64,000 bases of DNA from Pycnococcus provasolii (taxonomy: Eukaryota > Chlorophyta > Pseudoscourfieldiophyceae > Pseudoscourfieldiales): NCBI GenBank assembly GCA_049487715.1, contig CP150547.1:682001-746000 (forward strand). Direction: 5' to 3'. The notes below the pieces were generated by a model that was not told where the DNA came from, ran no database searches, and saw only the letters and a list, made by a program, of their open reading frames with translations. Below are positions 9,527 through 17,769 of the stretch, piece after piece. The position numbers were made by a program, and so were the translations under genes. The stretch's first letter is position 1. Every line of letters begins with the position of its first letter.

Positions 9527-9970
9527 TCATTGGTTGTCGACAGGCGGTTTGTTTCCATCCATGCGTTCGTTAATCGCCTCTACGTATTCTTTGGTTTCCC
9601 TCCTAAGTTTTCTCAGCGTGTCTTTCTGTTCGTCCGTGAACATGGATGCGTCTAAGTGTGCAATAGATTCGGTTGACGGCAACGTCTGATTTTCCGAAGC
9701 TGCTGTTCTATTTGAATCTCTCAACCCCTGAACTTGCGGTGCGTAGGACGCCTTTAAGGTTTCACAGTAAGACGACCATTCGGATAGAAACGCGCTTTGC
9801 TGTTGTTCCTGAAGTGACGACGCTTTTTCGTAAATGGTTCGAAATTCGTCGCGCGCGTACATGTCCCCGACGAGTCGCATGTCGAGCGGTAGATAGGCAC
9901 GGTGCGTCGCGAGTACTTGACGGTAACAGCGCACGACGGAGTGAGCGAACACCACACCTTGGGATGACAT
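9527..9970 (-). CDS. SDHAF3: Succinate dehydrogenase assembly factor 3-like LYR protein (ACN9 family)
   Basis: I chose the ATG at 9968-9970 (147 aa). The longer frame upstream only translates a telomere-like repeat and is rejected. Residues ~8-65 match ACN9/SDHAF3: HSVVRCYRQVLATHR (LYR-like helix with Cys for Leu), LPLDMRLVGDMYARDEF, then FLSEWSSYCETL. In known members this LYR protein helps insert the iron-sulfur subunit Sdh2 into mitochondrial complex II. The protein has a ~70-residue C-terminal extension (charged, with TDEQKDTLRKLRRETKEY) not found in the human protein of about 125 aa. Confidence 0.8.
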   Translation of the reverse strand: MSSQGVVFAHSVVRCYRQVLATHRAYLPLDMRLVGDMYARDEFRTIYEKASSLQEQQQSAFLSEWSSYCETLKASYAPQVQGLRDSNRTAASENQTLPSTESIAHLDASMFTDEQKDTLRKLRRETKEYVEAINERMDGNKPPVDNQ

Positions 9971-10305
9971 GCAAACAAACGACTGATGCTGAGCGAGGCA
10001 AATTCCAACTGAACAAGAATGAAGAATGATGGGAACGGACTTTAATGCGTGTGGTGTGGGGTGCCGATCCCCACCACAGAAAACGCTTTGGTCCCTGAAG
10101 AAGGGGAAAGGAAAGCCCATAACCCTAACCCTAACCCTAACCCTAACCCTAACCCCGAACCCCGAACATTCGGGGTTGAGAAGCCTCGAGGCCGTTTCTT
10201 TGTCCCCTCCATGGGTCGTTCCGCCCATCATTCCGGAAACGTTATTAGTGACAAGAAGGTGCAGCAGTGTGAGCCTCGCCTCACAGTGCTCAAGGTACCG
10301 AAGCT
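9971..10305. promoter_or_regulatory. Divergent promoter with (CCCTAA)n tract
   Basis: A bidirectional spacer between the SDHAF3-like and ALG13-like genes. A perfect CCCTAA array of about five units lies at 10120-10155, followed by CCCCGAAC variants and ATTCGGGGTT at 10167. Confidence 0.6.
10120..10155 (+). repeat. Interstitial telomere-type repeat (CCCTAA)5
   Basis: Perfect tandem CCCTAA hexamers, about 36 bp, placed between two divergent start codons (9970 and 10306). Confidence 0.9.
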
Positions 10306-11007
10306 ATGGCGTCGTCGTCGTCTCAGAAGAAGAAGAAGCAGCAGCGTGGTGGTGGTGGTGGTGAATCCAGAGTTTCTTCTTGGTCGTCATCCTCACCATC
10401 AATGTCTCATGAGAATGGCTCATCATTTTGGGATTTAACCCCTGGTACTTCGAAGAACTGTTGTTTCGTCACCGTGGGAACGACGTCGTTTGATCTACTC
10501 ACAAGCTTGTTCATTCACCCCGAAGATTCCTCCATCTACGAACCGCTTCTTGAGCAACTCATGCGACTTAAAGTGACGCGCCTCGTCGTTCAGAGAGGAC
10601 GCGGGTACGGCATATACCACGGCGAACATGTGATGTTGGAAAAAGATAACGACAACGTCATTTACAAAATCCCATACTCGACGTTTGGAATCGCAGATTC
10701 CATTGAGGATATATTCTTTAACTCCGACATCGTCATCACGCACGCAGGAGCTGGAAGCATCTTCGAGGCGCTCTCCTTCGGGAAAAAAGTTATCGCCGTC
10801 ACAAACCCAGGACTCATGGGAAACCACCAGGCGGAACTCGCTGACGAACTTGCGAAAAGACGACACATTGTCACCGTGCATGGACCGGAAAATCTCGTCG
10901 ACGCACTCAAAACAGTTGACCTAGACGCGCTTGAGCCGTACGTGCCAGGAAACCCGGCGACGATCGCGAACGAGATTAACAAGCTAATAGGGGATTATCC
11001 TCTGTAA
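10306..11007 (+). CDS. ALG13: UDP-N-acetylglucosamine transferase catalytic subunit ALG13
   Basis: A 233-aa protein with a ~50-residue low-complexity N-terminus followed by one GT28 C-terminal domain. Diagnostic words are CCFVTVGTTSFDLLTSL (residues ~46-62), DIVITHAGAGSIFEAL (~143-160), KKVIAVTNPGLMGNHQAEL and LADELAKRRHI. Alg13 pairs with membrane-bound Alg14 on the cytosolic face of the ER and adds the second GlcNAc to the dolichol-linked N-glycan precursor. Length without the leader (~180 aa) is normal for Alg13. Its stop is 44 bp from the stop of the opposite-strand WD-repeat gene. Confidence 0.92.
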   Translation: MASSSSQKKKKQQRGGGGGESRVSSWSSSSPSMSHENGSSFWDLTPGTSKNCCFVTVGTTSFDLLTSLFIHPEDSSIYEPLLEQLMRLKVTRLVVQRGRGYGIYHGEHVMLEKDNDNVIYKIPYSTFGIADSIEDIFFNSDIVITHAGAGSIFEALSFGKKVIAVTNPGLMGNHQAELADELAKRRHIVTVHGPENLVDALKTVDLDALEPYVPGNPATIANEINKLIGDYPL

Positions 11008-11051
11008 AGAAATATGTGAGAAAGTTGCTGTGTATGTTAAGAATGGCCACC

Positions 11052-13273
11052 TCATGCGCTCTCCGAAGGCAAGCTTTCAGCCTTCAGCTTGGCGAGACGA
11101 CGTGCACGGTTGTTTCGGCCTTGGAAGAGTGCGTGCCGCACTTGCTCAAACACATCCTTCTTCGGCGGCTCAGGCAAGCCAAGCTCCGTCACATTCGGTG
11201 CACATGGATCGCTCAAGTACGTGATCAAGCTGCGCGTGCGAGTACCGACCGACGTACCCATGCTTGCCATGCTCACGCCGCTTCGAGGCGTGTCTGTCCC
11301 ATCTACAACACTTCCGCGGCCTATGCTCATGCCGGTCATGGAAGCGCGTCCGCTCATCGACTGTCGCTCGGGAGAGCGGCTCGGCGTATGCAGACTGCCT
11401 GCGATACTCCTTCGTGCCGCAGATCCGATGACGCTCTTGCGTGCACTGCGAGGAGTGCCGCTGATGCCCATACGAACACTTCGCGGGGTATTCAAGGCTG
11501 ATCCCGGACCACTCTGGCCGCGTGACAACCCAGACAGCGCCGGCACTCTCACCGCACTCGGACGATGCCACGGCACTCGGAAGATGTGCAGTGACACCTC
11601 ACTTGGTGACGGAGCTGCCGCCGTCGCCTCAGCGTCAACCGTCTCCTCCGCCGCCTCGGGCGCCTTGTCATCCGCGCCCTCTGCTGCCGCCTCAGCGCCG
11701 CCCTCTGCAGCCGCCTGCGATTCCGCAGCCTCCGCTGGCGCACTCTCAGTTGTCTCAGGCGCCTCAGCTGCAATCGGCACGGTAGCCATGACAAGATGGC
11801 CACTCTCGGAGCTAAAAGATGCTGGCATCGCCAAAATCGAAGTGCCCTCGGCAGGCGCAAAGTCCATGATTGTGTCCAATTCGTCCGCACAGTAAGCCGC
11901 GACTCGCTTCGCCGTCGCAATAATAGCATACGGGAATCCTGGGACGCCATGCATGCTCGTGGCGGCAGCACCTAGTGGCTGATCAAACTTCTTGAACCCA
12001 CGCTCGTTGGATTTCGCGAGGTAGACGCCTCCGCTGTTATCCGCAAGCACCACTGTGTCGTCCAACTTTTCCGAGCCCGATAAAAATGCAGCGGCGACGG
12101 GTACGGTGCTTTCGAGGCGCAGCATGAGCTTTCTGACGCCCGTGCACTCGTTGACGAGGTAAACAGACCCATCGGTAAGTCCAAAGAGCAGTGCTGCGCC
12201 ATCGGGGCGCACCGCGGAGCATACCACGGGCGCGGGAAATGCAAAAGTCAACATAGGCGTCTCATCTACGGTCGTCTCGCCATCCGGTGGGAGACGTGCG
12301 TAAGACGCGTCGACCGAGAAGTACGCGATCGAGCGTGCGCCAGGCCAATATGCATAGAAAGCGAATGTGTCACCGCCAAATGTTCGGTCTTCAGACAAAG
12401 GCCGCGATATCGCATGCACAGTCGGTGCGCCTGCAGCTGCCCCATCCGCGCCGCCACGGGCCGCTGAGGCGGCGGAAGCCATCGCGACACAGCGCAGGGC
12501 GGGGAGGCTTTCTGCTGCCGCTTCCGCCGCCTTCTTTCCCTTGGCGCCCTTCTCCGGCGGTGCTTGCGGCTTGTCCGGTGCGTCGCTTGCATTCTTGGGT
12601 AGCCGGTACACAGCAACGTGGCCTGCAGCTGTGGCGAGCACGACATCGCGTGCCGCGCTGCTGAAGGCGAGAGACCAGCTGCCCGCCTGCTCAAGGTCGC
12701 CGGCGGCGGCGGCGGCGGCGTTCCCTGTGCCACTTGAACCAGAACGTTGTTCGCTTCGTCAAGCTGGTAGACGCACACGAGGTCGTCCGACACGCTCGCA
12801 ACACGAGTCACTACTATCGGCATGGGTGGAGAGAGAGTCTGAGTCGGCGACTGCGTGCCGTCGACGCTCGCCTGCGGGTCGCGCATGTCCTCGGGTGCGA
12901 TGCGAGCGGTTGTGACTGCGATTGCGTGCACGGCCGAAGCGTGCACGCTGATGGAGGCGACTTTCTCGCCCGTCTCCGTGTCGCACGCCATAAGCTCGCC
13001 ACTGGCCGTGCCCGCGAACGTGTGGCTTCCATCCGGCGCCACGGCGAAGCACGTCGCCTCCGCCGGCGCTTCGAGTCGTTTGTCGAGCCGCGAGGCGTGC
13101 GTAGTAGCTCTCCGTCGTCGGTCTTCTTCGAGTCGCACCGTCTCCGCCGCGCCCGCGACGGACACGGCCGCCTCGACGACGTCCGTGAGCAGTTCGTGCA
13201 CGAGCTGGTACGGCTGCGGCCTTTTGTACGGGAAGGACGCGGGTCCGACGAGGCCGGAGAGCGCGGTCGCCAT
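11052..13273 (-). CDS. WD-repeat-like beta-propeller protein (possibly WDR93/CFAP297-like), with a frame break
   Basis: Two minus frames join into one 725-aa product from the ATG at 13273 if a 44-nt (12690-12733) or 47-nt GT-AG segment is removed; the joint then reads smoothly as VLVQ followed by AGSWSLAF. Propeller-like strands include TCFAVAPDGSHTFAGTASG, ISVHASAVHAIAV, VLATAAGHVAVYRL and LLFGLTDGSVYLV. The middle is Ala/Glu-rich and the C-terminal ~150 residues are Ser/Arg-rich, ending in EPPKKDVFEQVRHALFQG. An N-terminal PQPYQLVHELLTDVVE stretch recalls WDR93, a ciliary central-pair protein, but that link is tentative. The break lies in a GCC-trinucleotide run, where an assembly error is also plausible. 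Confidence 0.6.
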
Positions 13274-13841
13274 GGCGGAGTGAACAACTACTAGCTAGGA
13301 GCACGGGAAGGACGAGGGACGAGGAGAATGAAGCACTGACCACCTCGTGTTATCGTAGTAAAAAGGTTTAGGGATGAATTTTACCACGACAGGAGAGACA
13401 ACAACTCAACAGAGCCGAGTGACTGTTTGGCAACTAAACTTAATTTTAAGTTAGAATTGGCCGAGGAATATTTGGGCGACGAACAACGAAAACGAAACAG
13501 GATTACCCCCGCGGGTACCCGGTAGTGGTAAAGTTTTAAGTGGTACAGAATGAGAACAGTCTTACATATAGAATGGTTAACGGTGATGGTAAATTACTAA
13601 ATATTTGATTGTAAATTTCACACAAGGTTAACGGCTAGTTGGTATGTACCTTTCCTGTTCCTGATTATTCGGGGTTATGTAAGGCCGGTTCGGGTTGGGG
13701 TTTGCGGCCCTGATTTTGCGGCCTGGTTTGTTTGACGGGGATTCGTCTCTCTGGATTTCTGCTTGCGACATCGTCAGCAGCTTCAGTCCCATGTATGGCG
13801 GTGATGTGACAAACGGTACGGTAGGTCCCTCCAAGTAAAGT
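13274..13841. promoter_or_regulatory. Divergent intergenic region, AT-richer
   Basis: Between the WD-repeat gene (minus) and the TTL-like gene (plus). It holds ATTCGGGGTT at 13668 and a related GGTTCGGGTTGGGG at 13686, words that recur in other divergent spacers here. No gene is supported; ORFs here are shadows of flanking sequence. Confidence 0.4.
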
Positions 13842-15236
13842 ATGAAGGCCACCACCACAAGTCCTGACAGTGGACAGAGGCAGAGGTGGCGGTACGTAAC
13901 CTTAAGCGCAGTCGCCGCTCTTCTCTCAGCCGCGACCGCCGTCCTGTCCGCCGCCGTCGCGCAACTCACCCTGTGGACCGACCTGTGCAGCGACACGGCA
14001 ACGCACCCCACAGCGACCGTGCACGTCGTCGCGCCCGCGTCCGCACCCTCGGCACTCTGGGTGCTCGAGGAGGCACTGCGCGACGCTAACGTCAACGTGC
14101 GGACGGCGACGGACGACGACGACGTGGCCGCAGACGCACCGTTCACGAAGCCGCCGGTGCTCGGAACGACGACCACCTCAACAGACGTCGTGTGGGAGCA
14201 CCGAATCGCATTTCCGGGAGTCGAACGTCCATGTCACGCACTGGCACGTGGACAGAGGTACAACCACGCGCCTGTGTGGGAATGGCTCGTCGCCAAGCCG
14301 CGCATGGGTTTCCTTGCCAGAGAACTCGGCTGGTCGTTCGTGCCTGAAACAATCGTGCTCGCTGAGGACCTCGCGCCAACGGACGACGTTGCAACAATAA
14401 CGCAACCTGCCTTTATGTGGCTCGCGAAGGATCCGCATCACCGCCATGTAAAACTGCTCGAAATTCCGCCGTCTGAACACGACTGGCGCACGGAGCTGAG
14501 CAAGGGCGTCGTATTTCAGCGCCGCGTCGTGCGTCCGTGGCTTGTCGACGGCCGCTCGTGCGACGTCGGTGTCTACGTTCTCGTCGAAGGGGACAACGTG
14601 CATGCCTTTGACGACGTGCTGCTCCGATGCGCGGCGGTGCCATACACGTCAAAGCTTAGACAGGCCGACGGCGACGATGACGACGAGGGGGAGAAGGAGA
14701 TGGAGGAGGTGGTGGTTCCCGGAGTCCCCGAGCAACGTGCAGTCGTGATCGAGGAAGATTACCTTGATGCGGCGCAGCTTCCTTCCCTCAGTTCTGTTCA
14801 TGCCCACACGCAGTCAACGCGCAAGGCGCTAGTCGAACTTCTTGGCGCTGACGCACGTCAATGGACCATCGGCGTGACCGATGCAATTTCCACCGCGCTT
14901 TCGGGAGCACGTCGCGCCGGATCCCCGGTCCCAGCAGTGCCAAGAGCGGCGTGCGGTTGGCACACCATACTTCCCGTCGCTTTGCAGCCGCGTGCCTGGC
15001 CTTGCGGTTTGAACGACCACTTCTTCGAGCTTCTTCGCTTCGACTTTATATTCAATCGAACCTTGCATCCGCACCTCGTAGAGGTGAATGCTAGTCCAAA
15101 CCTCAAGCCGCGCAACGAGCTCCAGACGAAACTTCTACGGCGACATATGCGCGGCGTCGTTTCACGCGTGATTCTTAGGCGTGGTGGCGATGTGAACGAT
15201 GGCTGGCTCTCTCTTGAAGATTGGAACCTTGTATGA
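13842..15236 (+). CDS. Membrane-anchored tubulin-tyrosine-ligase-like (TTLL) protein
   Basis: A 464-aa protein. A hydrophobic segment at residues ~19-45 (LSAVAALLSAATAVLSAAVAQ) predicts a single-pass signal anchor. The ATP-grasp TTL core runs from about residue 105: NHAPVWEWLVAKPRMGF, FMWLAKDPH, VVFQRRVVRPWLVDGRSCDVGVYVLV (split here only to cite it: VVFQRRVVRPWL, then DGRSCDVGVYVLV), FFELLRFDFIFN and HLVEVNASPNLKP. The last two supply the Mg-ATP Glu/Asn. TTLLs ligate amino acids to tubulin or other side chains. A membrane anchor is unusual for tubulin modifiers and suggests a lumenal or membrane-proximal substrate. An acidic insert with DDDDEGEKEMEE sits near residue 280. A TGTAA motif follows the stop. 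Confidence 0.8.
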   Translation: MKATTTSPDSGQRQRWRYVTLSAVAALLSAATAVLSAAVAQLTLWTDLCSDTATHPTATVHVVAPASAPSALWVLEEALRDANVNVRTATDDDDVAADAPFTKPPVLGTTTTSTDVVWEHRIAFPGVERPCHALARGQRYNHAPVWEWLVAKPRMGFLARELGWSFVPETIVLAEDLAPTDDVATITQPAFMWLAKDPHHRHVKLLEIPPSEHDWRTELSKGVVFQRRVVRPWLVDGRSCDVGVYVLVEGDNVHAFDDVLLRCAAVPYTSKLRQADGDDDDEGEKEMEEVVVPGVPEQRAVVIEEDYLDAAQLPSLSSVHAHTQSTRKALVELLGADARQWTIGVTDAISTALSGARRAGSPVPAVPRAACGWHTILPVALQPRAWPCGLNDHFFELLRFDFIFNRTLHPHLVEVNASPNLKPRNELQTKLLRRHMRGVVSRVILRRGGDVNDGWLSLEDWNLV

Positions 15237-15239
15237 TTG

Positions 15240-15244
15240 TGTAA
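15240..15244 (+). terminator. TGTAA polyadenylation-signal-like motif after the TTLL-like gene
   Basis: TGTAA occurs 4 nt after the stop codon at 15236. This pentamer is the usual green-algal poly(A) signal. Confidence 0.4.
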
Positions 15245-15251
15245 ATTGTTG

Positions 15252-15515
15252 TTAAGGCACCTTGTCCTCCGCCACGGTTGCAAACAAGCTTGCCTTGAGG
15301 ACTGAGGAGGTTGTAGCAAATCGGTATCCCTCGCCACCGCAGCGTTTGTCGTCGTCTCGTCGACGAGGCCGAGCCGCGCGCGCCGTGGGCGCGACTTCAG
15401 CAACCTCAACAACTACTACATCAAATGCTAGGATTCTGGTGACAAGACAAGTAGACAACACAAACAACAACATAAACCAATGCATACCAAACCTACCTAA
15501 CCTTGTCAGTCTCAT
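15252..15515 (-). CDS. Small putative secreted or membrane-anchored protein
   Basis: An 87-aa frame with an ATG at 15513-15515. Residues ~10-30 are strongly hydrophobic (MHWFMLLFVLSTCLVTRILAF), consistent with a signal peptide or anchor, followed by RPRRRDDDKR and an ordinary polar tail. Its stop lies 15 bp from the stop of the TTLL-like gene, the same tight convergent arrangement seen elsewhere here. I recognise no homologue. It could be a real small gene or a chance frame. Confidence 0.35.
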   Translation of the reverse strand: MRLTRLGRFGMHWFMLLFVLSTCLVTRILAFDVVVVEVAEVAPTARAARPRRRDDDKRCGGEGYRFATTSSVLKASLFATVAEDKVP

Positions 15516-15693
15516 GACCAGACCGGGATCCGAGTGGCCTCCCTGAACGGTTTGTAGTTCTATGAGGGATCCCTACTGGGACGAAGGGGTAGGACGTAAC
15601 CTTAACTCAATAGACACATCAGATCACTAAATGTGCGCATAGATCATCAATGTCGTCGCGCAAAGGCAATATAATCAAAAAAAGGTACATATA

Positions 15694-17310
15694 TTACATC
15701 ACCTGCTTAACATGGCTCTCATGCGTGTCCACAATGAAAACATGCTCACCATGTGCGAGCAGAATTGCGTCGCTGGATACTCCGTCGGCTGTCAATTCCG
15801 CGGCTTTCGACTGATCAGCAGAGGCGAGGTGCACCTGCACTTGCCTGAGCTTGGGCAGCAATATCGCAACGCGTTTTTCGCCGACGACCACACACTGCGC
15901 GTCTCTCGCACCCTTGAATATGCGGTAAATGGCGGGCAAGCCAATGCTGACGGCAGTGGCAGTGTCTATTAGGCAAACACGCCCGAGATTATCCGCCATG
16001 GCCGCGATACGACCAGACGCGGATGCTGCTATGCACCAGGCACGTCGTCTCGCGTCGGCAAAGCTTGAGAGGACGCGTGCCGCCGGCGAGGCGTCGGTGC
16101 TCTCTTGAATCGCAGCGGCGGCATCTTTGGCAAAGCTGACAGCCGTGGCGACAGTCCGTGAGCGATCGGCGAGAAAATTAATTGCACGGCCACCTGCATT
16201 GAGCAACGACGTTCCCGCCTTGATTGCGAAGAATCCTCCGCCCCCATTACCATCGCTGGTATGTGTGCCACTGTTGTTCGCACCACCGCCATCTGGTTCC
16301 TCCGGCTCCGAAAGCTGACCCGCGTACACGGGCAGGCTGAAGCACGCGAGCGTGGCATCTGGTGCGCTTTGCGCGCACGCCGCAACGAGTACGCCCGCGG
16401 TTCCAAGTGTCGACTTGCCCTGGTCTTCGTTTACCTCCTCCGTAAAGAATCGCTCGGCATCTGCGACGAGGTCGTCCACGCTTTCGCTATGTGATGTGGC
16501 AGCAGCAGCTCCAGCTCCAGCCCCGCGGTAAAATCGATTTCGCAGCACGTCTGCAGGTGAGTCTGGCGCTGCACCACGCCACACGAGCACGGCGTCTGCA
16601 ATGGGAAGCGCCGAAGGCACGCGCCACAAGTATCTTGCCAGCCTTGGCATGGCACTTTTATTCTTCGCGGCTGCGTGCGCTGCGGCGACAGCGAACGCGG
16701 GCACGAGCGCGACTGTGGACGCGCCAACGACAAGGATGCCTCCGTCGTTCTCCGCGTTCAGCGGCACGTCTGCGATGCGCAGCGCTGGCTCACCTCGAGG
16801 CAGTAGTCCTGGCTCGTAGCACAGCACCGCGCCGACGGTTATGACTGCGAGTCCTCCCTTGTCATCCGCCACCGCCATGAGCTGCGCGTTGAGTGCGCTT
16901 ATGAAGGTGATTGCTCTTGCCGTTCGTCCAGGCGGCAGGTGGAGAGGCACGCAAGTCCATGACGTCGCAGTGGCCGACGTGATGAGCACCCAGTCAAGGT
17001 TGGCGATGGCGAGACGCCATTTGCATTCCCCCACCACACTGCCTGCTGACGACTCGCCTTCATCAATACCTCGTAAGCCTTCTAATTCGAATTCTTCACA
17101 TGAAGTTGACAAGGCAAGACGGTTTCTAATTCCCACGTGCATTCCATGACGACCATGTTGCGAGCCATTAACATCATCATCATCATCATTATCACCACCA
17201 CCATGAGAGTGCATCCAAGAGAAGAGAGAAGAACCATCACCACCACCACCACGACAGACTTCACGTGGCAGAGGCGGGAGTTGAATTGGAGAAGAAGGGG
17301 GAAGTGCCAT
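15694..17310 (-). CDS. Rab3GAP regulatory subunit N-terminal-domain protein (RAB3GAP2-like)
   Basis: A 538-aa protein from the ATG at 17310. The C-terminal part has RRAWCIAASASGRIAAMADN, then LGRVCLIDTATAVSI and IFKGARDAQC, closely matching the RAB3GAP2 N-terminal propeller (serines, DDxGRVxLxD and RMWKGYRDAQ in the human protein). Upstream segments CKWRLAIANLDWVLITS and ALNAQLMAVADDKGGLAVI fit early propeller strands. RAB3GAP2 pairs with RAB3GAP1 to act as GEF for Rab18 and GAP for Rab3 at ER and lipid droplets. This protein holds only the N-terminal domain; human RAB3GAP2 is about 1390 aa. A GLPAIY insert interrupts the usual strand-to-KG spacing. The promoter is shared with the PHT4-like gene. 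Confidence 0.7.
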   Translation of the reverse strand: MALPPSSPIQLPPLPREVCRGGGGDGSSLFSWMHSHGGGDNDDDDDVNGSQHGRHGMHVGIRNRLALSTSCEEFELEGLRGIDEGESSAGSVVGECKWRLAIANLDWVLITSATATSWTCVPLHLPPGRTARAITFISALNAQLMAVADDKGGLAVITVGAVLCYEPGLLPRGEPALRIADVPLNAENDGGILVVGASTVALVPAFAVAAAHAAAKNKSAMPRLARYLWRVPSALPIADAVLVWRGAAPDSPADVLRNRFYRGAGAGAAAATSHSESVDDLVADAERFFTEEVNEDQGKSTLGTAGVLVAACAQSAPDATLACFSLPVYAGQLSEPEEPDGGGANNSGTHTSDGNGGGGFFAIKAGTSLLNAGGRAINFLADRSRTVATAVSFAKDAAAAIQESTDASPAARVLSSFADARRRAWCIAASASGRIAAMADNLGRVCLIDTATAVSIGLPAIYRIFKGARDAQCVVVGEKRVAILLPKLRQVQVHLASADQSKAAELTADGVSSDAILLAHGEHVFIVDTHESHVKQVM

Positions 17311-17769
17311 TGGTCACTGATCACGGCTTAACTGCAAAACCAAAGCTTGAAAGCTTGACTTGGCACGAAGAAGGACACCCGTGGAAATGGCCGACCTTAT
17401 TATATATGTCAGGACAGTACCTGGGGCGGGAACGAAACCCGCGCGGACGAACCCCTTGAACCCCTAACCCCAACCCCTAACCCCCAACCCCTAAACCCCT
17501 AAACCCTAAACCAATTCCCTAACCCCAACCCCCAACCCCTAACCCCTAACCCAATTCCCTAACCCCTAAACCCCAACCCCTAACCCCTCCTTCAATTTTC
17601 TCTGACGGCAACGGGAACCTCCTCTTAAAATAAAAATCGGAATCGCAGGCAGTCCTGAACAGGTCTCCTCGAAACCCCTGGGGCCAGGCCACGGGCCGGG
17701 GTTCTTCTGAGTGGCCTCGTGGCCTTAGCTGAGTCTCGTCCCTGCCCTGGCTTTTCAGTCTTTCATTTC
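17311..17769. promoter_or_regulatory. Divergent promoter with long degenerate CCCTAA array
   Basis: Between the RAB3GAP2-like (minus) and PHT4-like (plus) genes. The array at 17455-17590 fills its centre. Confidence 0.55.
17455..17590 (+). repeat. Degenerate interstitial telomere-type array
   Basis: About 135 bp of CCCTAA variants: CCCCTAA, CCCCAA and CCCTAAA in irregular order, with CAATTCCCTAACCCC occurring twice. Degeneration is stronger than in the other tracts in this window, suggesting greater age. Confidence 0.85.

Noticed and set aside
9971-10231. N-terminal extension of the SDHAF3-like ORF with a (VR)n run
   Set aside because: The run is a translated CCCTAA array in the promoter; the ATG at 9970 directly precedes the family homology.
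12734-13294. Long plus-strand ORFs opposite the WD-repeat gene
   Set aside because: Arg/His-rich shadow composition; the minus frame has propeller motifs.
13628-14176. 182-aa minus ORF overlapping the TTLL start
   Set aside because: Lies antisense to the TTLL N-terminus and has no family features.
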